Below are positions 26,880 through 34,547 of a stretch of DNA of 64,000 nucleotides, in pieces. Every line of letters begins with the position of its first letter. Position 1 is the first letter of the stretch. The DNA is taken from assembly GCA_004298155.1 (NCBI GenBank), contig SCRD01000008.1:310001-374000 (forward strand). Direction: 5' to 3'. Both the position numbers and the translations under genes were made by a program. Under the pieces are notes generated by a model that did not search any database, was not told where the DNA came from, and was given only the letters and a program-made list of their open reading frames with translations. The stretch is from Acidobacteriota bacterium (lineage in GTDB: Bacteria; Acidobacteriota; Terriglobia; UBA7540).

Positions 26880-27046
26880 AGCGGGTAGCGCAGAGTTGTT
26901 TTTTAACTCTGCGGGTTTTCATTTTTAAAATGATATCGCGCCACGTATTAGATTATTCCTCAACAGCCGACCGATTGAACGCCCGGGTTCACCTGAGAAA
27001 AAGCCGCAGAGTAATGCGCTGCGCGCACAACTCTGCGCTACCCGCT
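26880..27046. mobile_element. 167-bp MITE-like or BIME-like element with 20-bp perfect terminal inverted repeats
   Basis: AGCGGGTAGCGCAGAGTTGT (26880-26899) is an exact reverse complement of 27027-27046. Each end also folds alone: left stem CGCAGAGTT/AACTCTGCG (26889-26897 with 26905-26913, 7-nt loop), right stem CGCAGAGT/ACTCTGCG (27005-27012 with 27030-27037). The inverted similarity continues inward (CTCTGCGGGTTTTC against the complement of GAAAAAGCCGCAGAG). The 75-base centre is non-coding and less GC-rich. No transposase lies inside, so it would move in trans, if at all. Confidence 0.6.
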
Positions 27047-27101
27047 CATCGCGGGGACCGCGTGGAATGAACGCAAGCAAATGCCTCTCGCTTCGCGAGA
27101 C

Positions 27102-27138
27102 CGCAGACCCTATAAGGCAAGCGTCTGCGCCAGCCGCG
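27102..27138 (+). repeat. Hairpin repeat, copy 2
   Basis: CGCAGAC (27102-27108), 14-nt loop, GTCTGCG (27123-27129), then CCAGCCGCG. Same order and loop length as copy 1; the T-A closing pair of copy 1 is C-G here. It ends 41 bases before the start of the MFS gene, so it would lie in that gene's leader or promoter region. Confidence 0.65.
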
Positions 27139-27178
27139 ACATCATCTCAAGGCAGCGTGCCAACATGAGCATGACGGC

Positions 27179-28387
27179 ATGAATGCAGATCTCAATCATT
27201 CCCGAAAAACCGGAATTCACAGCATGCCGGGCGGTGTCTGGGCGCTTGGCTTCGTCAGCCTGTTCATGGATATCTCGTCCGAGATGATCCATGGCCTGCT
27301 ACCCGTCTTTCTCGTTTCCATACTGGGCGCCAGCACCGAAATGGTCGGCCTGATCGAAGGTGTCGGCGAAGCAACCGCCTCCATCTCGAAACTGTTCTCA
27401 GGATGGGTCAGCGACCGGCTGGGCAAACGCAAGGCGCTAGCCATCATTGGTTACGGCCTCGGCGCGCTTTCAAAGCCACTGTTTGCTGTCGCGCCCACAG
27501 CATCGCTGGTGCTCGTCGCGCGTTTTTCGGATCGCGTCGGTAAAGGAATCCGCGGCGCACCGCGCGACGCGATGGTGGGCGACATGGTGCCGGAGGGCCA
27601 GCGCGGCGCAGCGTACGGTTTGCGGCAGGCGCTCGATACCGTCGGTGCCTTTGCGGGACCGCTGATTGCCATCGCGCTGATGGCGGTGCTGCATGACAAT
27701 TTCCGACTCATCTTCTGGCTGGCGTTGATTCCGGGCCTGATCTCCGTACTCGTGCTGGTTCTTGGCGTGCGCGAACCGCCATCAGCAGAAAAGGACGGCG
27801 CCGAAGCACCGATCCGGCTGAGCGAAATCAAGAAGGCCAGCGCCGCCTTCTGGATTGTCGTCGGCGTAGGCGCTGTACTGACGCTGGCGCGTTTCAGCGA
27901 AGCCTTCCTCATCCTGCGCGCACAGGGAACTGGACTGGCGGAGGCTTTTGCGCCGCTGGTGCTGGTAGTGATGAATATGGTCTATTCCGTTTCCGCCTAT
28001 CCGATGGGCGTGCTGTCGGATCGTATCGACCGCAAGCTGATGCTCTCCATGGGATTCCTGATCCTGATCGCCTCAGACCTCATCCTCGCCGTCGCCCCGA
28101 ACCTTTGGGTTGTCATGGCGGGCGTAGCATTGTGGGGACTCCACATGGGCATGACGCAAGGATTGCTGGCTGCGCTTGTTGCTGACGAAGCTCCCGCAAA
28201 TCTGCGCGCCACGGCCTTTGGTGTATTTAACTTCGCTAGCGGCATGGCGCTGCTGCTGGCGAGCCTGATCGCCGGTCTTCTATGGGAGCGGATCGGCCCG
28301 TCGGCCACGTTCGTCGCCGGCGCGGTTTTTAGCGCGCTCGGGCTGGTCGTGCTGTTCCTAACGCACGCCGTCAATCGCGCAAAATGA
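27179..28387 (+). CDS. Major facilitator superfamily transporter
   Basis: A 402-residue 12-helix MFS permease. Motif A between helices 2 and 3 is recognisable as GWVSDRLGKRKALAIIGYG, with a second copy GVLSDRIDRKLMLSMGFL in the C-half. KGIRGAPRDAMVGDMVPEG is typical of a widespread bacterial subfamily of unknown substrate. Start ATG 27179 has no clear Shine-Dalgarno sequence; ATG 27224 (MPGGVWALG) is an alternative. It is flanked by repeats and gene fragments, and stands as the only intact large gene of the accessory zone, which suggests acquisition as cargo. Confidence 0.87.
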   Translation: MNADLNHSRKTGIHSMPGGVWALGFVSLFMDISSEMIHGLLPVFLVSILGASTEMVGLIEGVGEATASISKLFSGWVSDRLGKRKALAIIGYGLGALSKPLFAVAPTASLVLVARFSDRVGKGIRGAPRDAMVGDMVPEGQRGAAYGLRQALDTVGAFAGPLIAIALMAVLHDNFRLIFWLALIPGLISVLVLVLGVREPPSAEKDGAEAPIRLSEIKKASAAFWIVVGVGAVLTLARFSEAFLILRAQGTGLAEAFAPLVLVVMNMVYSVSAYPMGVLSDRIDRKLMLSMGFLILIASDLILAVAPNLWVVMAGVALWGLHMGMTQGLLAALVADEAPANLRATAFGVFNFASGMALLLASLIAGLLWERIGPSATFVAGAVFSALGLVVLFLTHAVNRAK

Positions 28388-28478
28388 CCTTGGCCTCGTG
28401 GCAATAAAACGCCGTCCCTGCCCGAATGCTAACAGGCGCCCACGGGGACGAGGGCATCGCCAAGATCATTTTCGGACT

Positions 28479-28592
28479 TCAGCCGCTCGACAGAGTAAGC
28501 GTTACTTTCGTGCCCTGGCCAACCAGACTTACAATCGCGACGTTGCCCCCGTGCAGGCGAGCGATGCTCTGCACGATCGGCAGCCCCAGGCC
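28479..28592 (-). pseudogene. C-terminal fragment of a sensor histidine kinase (HATPase)
   Basis: Reading leftward, GLGLPIVQSIARLHGGNVAI is followed by QGTKVTLTLSSG and a stop. This is the G2-box and last strand of a HATPase_c domain. Upstream of it (28593-28690) the frame holds no N-, G1- or F-box, so the kinase is truncated to its last 38 or so codons. No response-regulator gene is adjacent. Confidence 0.7.
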
Positions 28593-28717
28593 GCAGGGGG
28601 TAGCCACCGTCAGTGTTGTCCTGACCGTGGGTTCGTCGCAAGGGGAGGTGCCCACGGACGAGAATGCGCCGTCCGTAGCTACCAAACCGTGTGAATTGGG
28701 CGTAGATTAGTGCCGCC

Positions 28718-28855
28718 GTGTCGAAGGTGCACCGCCTGCGCACCACGGATCGAATCTTTTATGTGACGGTCAACCTGCGCCGTTCCGTTCAGCCGCGGGA
28801 TCAGAATGACCCAGGTGGCGCCACCGTAGCGGCGAGTTTACCTTGCCACGTGTGA
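28718..28855 (+). pseudogene. Truncated REP-associated tyrosine transposase (RAYT/TnpA_REP) start
   Basis: From GTG 28718 the frame reads VSKVHRLRTTDRIFYVTVNL followed by RRSVQP, the N-terminus typical of IS200-like REP-associated Y1 transposases. After about 25 codons the similarity ends and the frame runs into the adjacent REP hairpin, stopping at 28855. The HUH and Tyr catalytic parts are absent. The gene was cut at or by the REP sequence. Confidence 0.6.
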
Positions 28856-28885
28856 ACCCCGATGGCGGCGTAAAGCCGCCGCTAC
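28826..28885. repeat. REP-type element with GTAGCGGCG / CGCCGCTAC ends
   Basis: GTAGCGGCG (28826-28834) pairs with CGCCGCTAC (28877-28885), and GGCGGC-GTAAA-GCCGCC (28864-28880) is a perfect 6-bp hairpin. It abuts a RAYT remnant, the enzyme family known to be linked to REP sequences. From 28886 to 29211 I see no gene. Confidence 0.6.
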
Positions 28886-29211
28886 GAATCACCATCATCC
28901 AAGCCAGGCCCCAGGAATTAGTTTTCCGCAAAAGTCAAAGATAACAAACGGCCTCCGGGAAGGCTCGTGGCGAGGCTTTGATTTACGCGCACCCGGAATG
29001 TCAAAAATTTGCACTTGCATTCAGGTGATTACCCTACGGGACGATCAGGAATTTGGAGGGTCGGTTTTCCTGAGTCTCTCGGATTGATTCCCTGTGTGCA
29101 AAGCGTATCATTGCATACATTAATGGAAGGATTTGGGTCTGCCGGCGGTTGTGTCTGGAGAACCTTTCGAGGGGCGCGGGGGGCCGACGAAGCCCGGAAG
29201 ACCGCCTGCAT

Positions 29212-29249
29212 CGGCAAAAGCTAAGCCAATGATCGCAAAGCTTTTGCCG
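29212..29249. other. 11-bp perfect hairpin in the leader of the small membrane gene
   Basis: CGGCAAAAGCT (29212-29222) and AGCTTTTGCCG (29239-29249) form a perfect 11-bp stem with a 16-nt loop, 38 bases before the ATG at 29288. It is preceded by a GC-rich stretch (29150-29210) that can also fold. There is no T-run after the stem, so it is not a simple terminator. It may be a leader structure or an operator; I could not match it to a known riboswitch class. Confidence 0.4.
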
Positions 29250-29287
29250 AATTGATGGATGTTGCGGACACACGGGGGAGGTGTAGG

Positions 29288-29500
29288 ATGGCAACAAATT
29301 CTGGGAAATCGAGAGGATTGACGTTTGGCCGCAGTGGGGCGGAAGGTTTGGCACAGGAAAAGTCAAAGGGTTACGAGGACATGGGCCTGCTGCTCGCTTT
29401 GATTGTTCTGCTGGGCTGGGCAGTGTTCGTGGGCGTACGCGCCGTGGACTGGCCGTCCGTCAGCCACGCGCTAAGCGCCGTTGTGGCTTGGATTCGGTAG
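29288..29500 (+). CDS. Small single-pass membrane protein, unknown
   Basis: A 70-residue protein: a basic, Gly/Ser-rich soluble head of about 30 residues, then one transmembrane helix (MGLLLALIVLLGWAVFVGVR) and a short tail ending SAVVAWIR. ATG 29288 is chosen because GGGGAGG lies 7 nt upstream. A folded leader precedes it and a terminator follows, so it looks like an independent transcription unit. No family recognised. Confidence 0.55.
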   Translation: MATNSGKSRGLTFGRSGAEGLAQEKSKGYEDMGLLLALIVLLGWAVFVGVRAVDWPSVSHALSAVVAWIR

Positions 29501-29574
29501 GCAGATTCGCCCCGCCGACAAGCCCGGCGGGAAGCCGAAGGAAGACGCGGGAACCAGGAAGCCAGGAGACAACA

Positions 29575-29615
29575 GGCAGAAAGCTTCGAGCTGCTTGCTG
29601 CCGGGCTTTTGTTTT
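29575..29615 (+). terminator. Probable intrinsic terminator of the small membrane gene
   Basis: GGCAG-A-AAGC (29575-29584) pairs with GCTT-G-CTGCC (29593-29602) around an 8-nt loop with one A/G mismatch, followed by GGGC and then TTTTGTTTT. It lies 75 bases after the stop at 29500. Confidence 0.5.
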
Positions 29616-29888
29616 AAGACGGCTGAAAGCTGAGCGCTGGCCTCTGCCAGTGAAGTGCAGGGGATAAGGTCAGAAAGCCGCAATGCGGCTTTCCCGGTCT
29701 GCGGAATAACCTCGAAAGGTGAATCAGGATTTAGGGCCGTGGCCAATGGCGCATGGCATGAGGCACCCGCCTGTTAAAAGCAATCCCTGCCGCTGAACAG
29801 GGAAAATTAACGCTGATTATAAAGATTCAGAAGCCAGGAGCCGGAAGATACAGGGCGAGGTCTGGCGCCTGATGGCTGAACGCCTGGC
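29616..29888. other. Intergenic, nothing recognised
   Basis: Between the terminator and the stop of the large surface protein I see no supportable gene, strong promoter or long repeat. Confidence 0.5.
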
Positions 29889-32800
29889 TTATTGCACGGT
29901 GAATGCCAGCGTGGTCGAGTGCTGCAGAGTGCCGGAGACGCCGGTTACCGTCAGCGTGTAGGTCCCGGCGGGCGTACCAGGGTTCGTCACACCGCCTCCG
30001 CCGCCACCGCCACCTCCACCACAACTCATCGAGATCGCGGCCAGCAGGACCGCGCTGGCCAGCAGGGGAGCCCACCGACTCCGTTGTTTGAAGGCTATGG
30101 CGAGCGGACCCATCATCAGCAGCCACAGCAACGCAAGCCACCAATTATGGAACGCAAAGTTGCCCGGCGAGGGCGGGCCTCCTCTCGGCCACGGCGGCGC
30201 CAGCGACGGCGCGGTGGTGGTGACGGTGACCTTCACGTTCTGCGAATTCGTTCCGTCGAGCGTCACAGAGGCTGGCGAGACGGAGCAGGCGGCTCTCGTT
30301 GGCGCGCCCGAGCAGGCTAGCGTGATGGTCTGGTTGAACCCGTCTACGGGCTGCACCGCCACGGTATAGGTTGCCGTACCGCCCGGCGATACGGTGGTCG
30401 AAAATGTTCCCGAAACGGAGACCGTGAAGTCCGGTGAAGTCCCTGATCCCGTCAAGCTTATGGTCTGGTTAAAACCCGCGGCGCTGTCGTCGACATTCAT
30501 GTTCATAGCCAAGCCACCCGAATATGCCGGCGTAAAGCTGAAGGTGAATGTGCAAGTTCCCCCGGGGCCAAGGCTCGAGGGGGACAACGGACAGTTGTTA
30601 GTTTGGGTCAGGTTTCCGTTGCCATCGCCAAAGAATGTAAAGTTACCACTGGCCGGGATATAAAGCGGCAGGTCGCCGGAGTTCATTAAGCTCACAGTTT
30701 GTGTGGCCGTCTGACCAACACGCACGTTCCCAAAGCTCACGTTGCTGGACGAAAGTGTCACAGCGCCGCTATAAGCCTTTCCACCCACGAAACCAAATCC
30801 TTCCGAGCTATTGAACGCATTATCAGTCACTAGCAAACCGGGGGAAACCCCGTACTGGCCCCACATGGTAGGCGCAAAGGTAAAGGTTGCGGTGCAACTC
30901 CCTCCAGAAAGAATTGTTGAAGGAGAGAGCGGGCAGTTGTTGGTTTCAGTAAAGGGCGCGCCAAGTTCGCTGCTGATGGAAGTGATCGTCAGATCTGCCG
31001 TTCCGGTATTCGAGAGGGTTGTTGTCAGATTTGTCGAAGTCCCGACCTTCTGATAGCCGAAGTCGAGCGAAATTGGCGAGAATATGAGCAATGGCGCGAG
31101 ACCAGTTCCTGTCACGGGGATGATTTGCGGGCTGTCATTGGCGCTGTCGGCGACGGTGATTTGCTCCGCGATCGTGCCCATCACTGTGGGCGAAAATGTC
31201 ACGCTGATGTGGCAGCTGGCTCCCCCGGCAAGGGTACTCGGCTGAAGCGGGCAGTCCGTCGTGTAGTTGAAATCGCCAGGCTTGGTGATCTGTGTAATGG
31301 TCAGCGGTGCGGGGCTTGAGTTGGTCAATGTCACAATCTGCGCCGAACTGATGGTACCTACCGTCTGATTGCCGAATGCCAGGTTTGTGGGCGACAGGGT
31401 GACGGCGCCACTGAAACCCTTGCCTTTCAAATTAACAATCTGGGAGCTTCCGCCGGCGGCATTATCGGCGATGGTAACAGTCCCTGTGAGGGACCCAAAC
31501 GTCGTGGGCGTGAAGGTCACGCTGATGGCGCAGTTCGCGCCGGCCGCAAGGCCTGTGCCGCAAGTATTCGTTTCGGCGAAATTGCTGCTGGCCGTGACGC
31601 CACTGATGCTGAGTGCCGTGCTGCTGTTGTTAGTGAGGGTGACCGTCTGGGCGGCGCTGGTGGTTCCGGCCTGCTGAGGCACGAAATCAAGCGTTGGAGT
31701 TGAAAGCACGGCAGTGGGCCCCACGGGCGTTGGCAACTGGATGTCCCAGGCGCTGCGGCCGTAGGAGGCGGCCCGCAAAATACGCGTGGCATGATGCAAT
31801 TTGAGGCTCATGATAACCACGGCAGGCAGGCCGGTGCCGAGCGGCGACCAGGTGCTGCCGCCGTTCGTGGTTGCGAGCAAACCGACGTCCGTGCCCGCAT
31901 ACAGGGTGTTGGGAATGTCAGGGTCCACCACGATGTCGTTTACGGGAATGTTGGGCAGGTTGCCGCTGATGTCCGTCCAGTTTGCACCGGCGTTGGTTGT
32001 CTTAAAAACGTGGCCTTGCGTGTCGTTGAATCCTGAGTAGCCTGAAAACGTGGCGTATGCGGTCTGCGCGTTTGTCGGATTGATGGCAATGGCCGTTACG
32101 GAACGATTTGGCGTGCTGTTGGTGATATATGAGCAACAGAAACCTGATTCCGCTCCAGATGTCATCCAAAGCCTGCCATCTCCAGTGCCAATGTAAACGG
32201 TGTTGGAATCGCCGGGGGCCACAGCGATGGCCGAGACGGTTGCCATGGAATTCTGCGCTCCCGAGGTCAGGTTAGTAGAGATGGATTTCCAGGCGGCAGC
32301 GGCGTTGGTGGTTTGGTAAAGACGGTAGGTTCCGAAGTAGAGCGTGTTCGGGTCCGAAGGGTCCATGGTGAGCGGCGGAATGAAAGCGCCGTTATCGGCG
32401 CCGTCAATACCGCTATCGGCCGCCACTGCCGTCGGTGGGTTGGCGGTCAGCTTGTAGAGGAAATCGGCGGTCGACCCATTAGGAAGTGTGTTCGGGGGCA
32501 TGTACTGGCAAGTGAGGTAGAGGGTGTTCAAGTCACTGTAGTTGAAGGCCGTCTGGCCGCCATCGCCACAGCCGACATAACCCCAGGCGAGACTGCCATT
32601 GTATTCCTGAATGCCGTTGTCCTGTGAGCCGGCAAACGCTGTATTGGGGTCCGTCGGGTGCATGGACAAGCCGGGGTAAAACTGCGTGAGGGCCAGCGAT
32701 TGATTCAGGTTCGTCCAGGTACCCACTCCTGTTGAGCTGAGCGGCGTGCTCCACAGGCCGCCGTCGTTGCCAACAAGCATTTTGCTGCCGTCGCTGGAGA

Positions 32801-34247
32801 AGGCAAGGGAATGCATGTCGGGATGGATGGCGTTGCCGGCCGAATCGGCGGTGATGTCCTTCCAGGTGGACCCGCCGTCGAGCGAGAGAAAGAGCGTGCC
32901 AACGTATTCTGTGGTGGCAGATTCTGACCCTCCCAGCAGAACAATGTTCGAGTTGTTGGGAGCGACGGCCACGACGTTGTCAAAATAACACTGGGCCGTG
33001 GCCGGATCCGGGCTGCAATAGTTGGGAGCGCTGGTCAGCTGGGTCCATGAGCCGCCGCCGTTGGTGGTCTTATAAACTCCCAGAACGGACGTGCTCCCGC
33101 TAGAGCTGCTTGCTGCCCCGGCATAGAGCGTTGCAGGACTGGAAGCGGCAATTGCCAGGCTGATTCGCGCGGCGGCTGGGCCGGGAAAGGCCGTGGTGCC
33201 CGAGCCGTTGGCCAGCGTCCAGTTGAGCCCGGCGTTGGTGGATTTCCAGATGCCGTCGTTGCTGGCACTGGTAGAGGCGCCTACAGCCGCGTAAACGTTG
33301 TTGCCGTTGGCCGGATCGTACACCAGGCCCGTGATCAGATCTGGTGCAGCCGGTGTCCCCAGCACCTCGGTCCAGGTTGTTCCGCCGTTTGTGGAGCGAT
33401 ACAAACCCGTGCCGTTGCTGCACTGGAACTCGGCGTCCGCAAGCACGACCTGGCTGTTGCCGGGATCAACGGCGATGGAACCGATATAGGCGCCACCGCA
33501 GAAAGGCGAATCCGAACCGAACGGCCCGACAAACGGGCCGGACAGAAGCGTCCAACTGGCGCCTCCATTGGTTGATTTCAGGATGCCCGCCCCGGAGTAG
33601 TTGTAAAGTGCAAAGTCCTGTTCGCCGGTGCCTACATAGATGATCTGGGGGTTCTGGGGGTCGATGGCGATGGAGCCGACGGCAAGAGATGGCTGATTGT
33701 CAGTGAGCGGAACCCAGGTTGTGCCTCCATCGGTGGACTTCCATACGCCGCCCTCCGCGCCGCCCAGATAAATAGTGTTGGAGTTCGTCGGGTCAACGGC
33801 CAGCGCCGTGACTCGGCCGGAAACCGGGTTGAATTTAAATGGCGTGGAAGTCGGCCGCGGGCCAATCAGTGTCCACGCGGTTGTTGAAAGTGCTGTTGCG
33901 AATGTTGGATCTGTGGCTGGGGAAGTGGCCGAGGTTGTTGATTGCTGGTTGAACTGGCGGCGCTGGTCAGTTTGCATCTTGAGGAACTGCTGATAGGCCT
34001 TGAGCCTTGCGCCCGCCGGAATTTTCTTGTTGGGATAGGCACGCTGCTGGTAAAACCACTGCTGGCGCAGCCGAATGATGTTTGCTGATTCAGTTCGCGG
34101 CGGCTGGGTGCGTTGCTGAGTGAACGAGGCGTCCGGCGCGAGACACATGACCAACCCGAAAAGCCCAATCAGAGGCAGGTGAATCAAAGATCGAAAAAAG
34201 CGGCACGAATGCGTAGAAAAGGATGGAGCATCCCTGTGCTCGCCCAT
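29889..34247 (-). CDS. Large secreted BNR/sortilin-repeat and choice-of-anchor-D protein
   Basis: A 1452-residue surface or secreted protein. A signal peptide or anchor (LPLIGLFGLVMCLAPDASF) is at about 20-43. A Gln-rich linker leads to a beta-propeller region (about 120-835) with repeated VWKSTDGGTTW-type Asp-box/BNR units and AIDPxNPxxIYVGT segments. Four choice-of-anchor-D (ASPM-SPD-2-Hydin type) Ig-like repeats follow (about 845-1270; LSPTNLAFGNQTVGTISSAQ is one start), then another Ig-like domain and two hydrophobic helices (near 1370 and 1400). It ends with a run of ten glycines after SMSC and a short beta-rich tail. This architecture is common in Acidobacteriota; function unknown. GGGAGGG precedes ATG 34247. 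Confidence 0.85.
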   Translation of the reverse strand: MGEHRDAPSFSTHSCRFFRSLIHLPLIGLFGLVMCLAPDASFTQQRTQPPRTESANIIRLRQQWFYQQRAYPNKKIPAGARLKAYQQFLKMQTDQRRQFNQQSTTSATSPATDPTFATALSTTAWTLIGPRPTSTPFKFNPVSGRVTALAVDPTNSNTIYLGGAEGGVWKSTDGGTTWVPLTDNQPSLAVGSIAIDPQNPQIIYVGTGEQDFALYNYSGAGILKSTNGGASWTLLSGPFVGPFGSDSPFCGGAYIGSIAVDPGNSQVVLADAEFQCSNGTGLYRSTNGGTTWTEVLGTPAAPDLITGLVYDPANGNNVYAAVGASTSASNDGIWKSTNAGLNWTLANGSGTTAFPGPAAARISLAIAASSPATLYAGAASSSSGSTSVLGVYKTTNGGGSWTQLTSAPNYCSPDPATAQCYFDNVVAVAPNNSNIVLLGGSESATTEYVGTLFLSLDGGSTWKDITADSAGNAIHPDMHSLAFSSDGSKMLVGNDGGLWSTPLSSTGVGTWTNLNQSLALTQFYPGLSMHPTDPNTAFAGSQDNGIQEYNGSLAWGYVGCGDGGQTAFNYSDLNTLYLTCQYMPPNTLPNGSTADFLYKLTANPPTAVAADSGIDGADNGAFIPPLTMDPSDPNTLYFGTYRLYQTTNAAAAWKSISTNLTSGAQNSMATVSAIAVAPGDSNTVYIGTGDGRLWMTSGAESGFCCSYITNSTPNRSVTAIAINPTNAQTAYATFSGYSGFNDTQGHVFKTTNAGANWTDISGNLPNIPVNDIVVDPDIPNTLYAGTDVGLLATTNGGSTWSPLGTGLPAVVIMSLKLHHATRILRAASYGRSAWDIQLPTPVGPTAVLSTPTLDFVPQQAGTTSAAQTVTLTNNSSTALSISGVTASSNFAETNTCGTGLAAGANCAISVTFTPTTFGSLTGTVTIADNAAGGSSQIVNLKGKGFSGAVTLSPTNLAFGNQTVGTISSAQIVTLTNSSPAPLTITQITKPGDFNYTTDCPLQPSTLAGGASCHISVTFSPTVMGTIAEQITVADSANDSPQIIPVTGTGLAPLLIFSPISLDFGYQKVGTSTNLTTTLSNTGTADLTITSISSELGAPFTETNNCPLSPSTILSGGSCTATFTFAPTMWGQYGVSPGLLVTDNAFNSSEGFGFVGGKAYSGAVTLSSSNVSFGNVRVGQTATQTVSLMNSGDLPLYIPASGNFTFFGDGNGNLTQTNNCPLSPSSLGPGGTCTFTFSFTPAYSGGLAMNMNVDDSAAGFNQTISLTGSGTSPDFTVSVSGTFSTTVSPGGTATYTVAVQPVDGFNQTITLACSGAPTRAACSVSPASVTLDGTNSQNVKVTVTTTAPSLAPPWPRGGPPSPGNFAFHNWWLALLWLLMMGPLAIAFKQRSRWAPLLASAVLLAAISMSCGGGGGGGGGGVTNPGTPAGTYTLTVTGVSGTLQHSTTLAFTVQ

Positions 34248-34547
34248 ATTGTCAGGCCCTCCCGTGAAGGAAGTGACTACCCGTGGCTCATTGTGGTCGA
34301 TCTGTGGCTGCGCGGGCCTATCTCAGGAACCCCTTATCCCATATTGTGAAAGGAGGGTCAAGTGGATTTGCCCTGGGCTGGTGACTCAGTTCGGCTCCTT
34401 ATACGGGGGCACGGCCATCTCGTTCGCTTCACTCAGGGGCGGATCGACGCCCGCGCCACAAATCAATCTGAGACGCTACCGGTGCGTGAGTCACGTTGAT
34501 GGAAGCGCCCGCTATCGGGTACTCTCGAATGAGCATTCAGAAATCGG
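34248..34547. other. 300-base spacer without a supportable gene
   Basis: Divergent spacer between the large surface protein and the oxidoreductase. It contains a GC-rich inverted element near 34437-34458 (GGGGCGGATCGACGCCCGCG). A 46-codon GTG frame at 34360 has a good AGGAGG, but it reads through that element and has no recognisable content, so I do not call it. Confidence 0.4.

Noticed and set aside
29000-29290. c-di-GMP or other known riboswitch before the small membrane gene
   Set aside because: The foldable leader lacks the conserved core strings of the classes I can recall; kept only as an unassigned hairpin.
34360-34500. 46-codon GTG ORF with AGGAGG
   Set aside because: It reads through a GC-rich inverted element and has no recognisable protein pattern.
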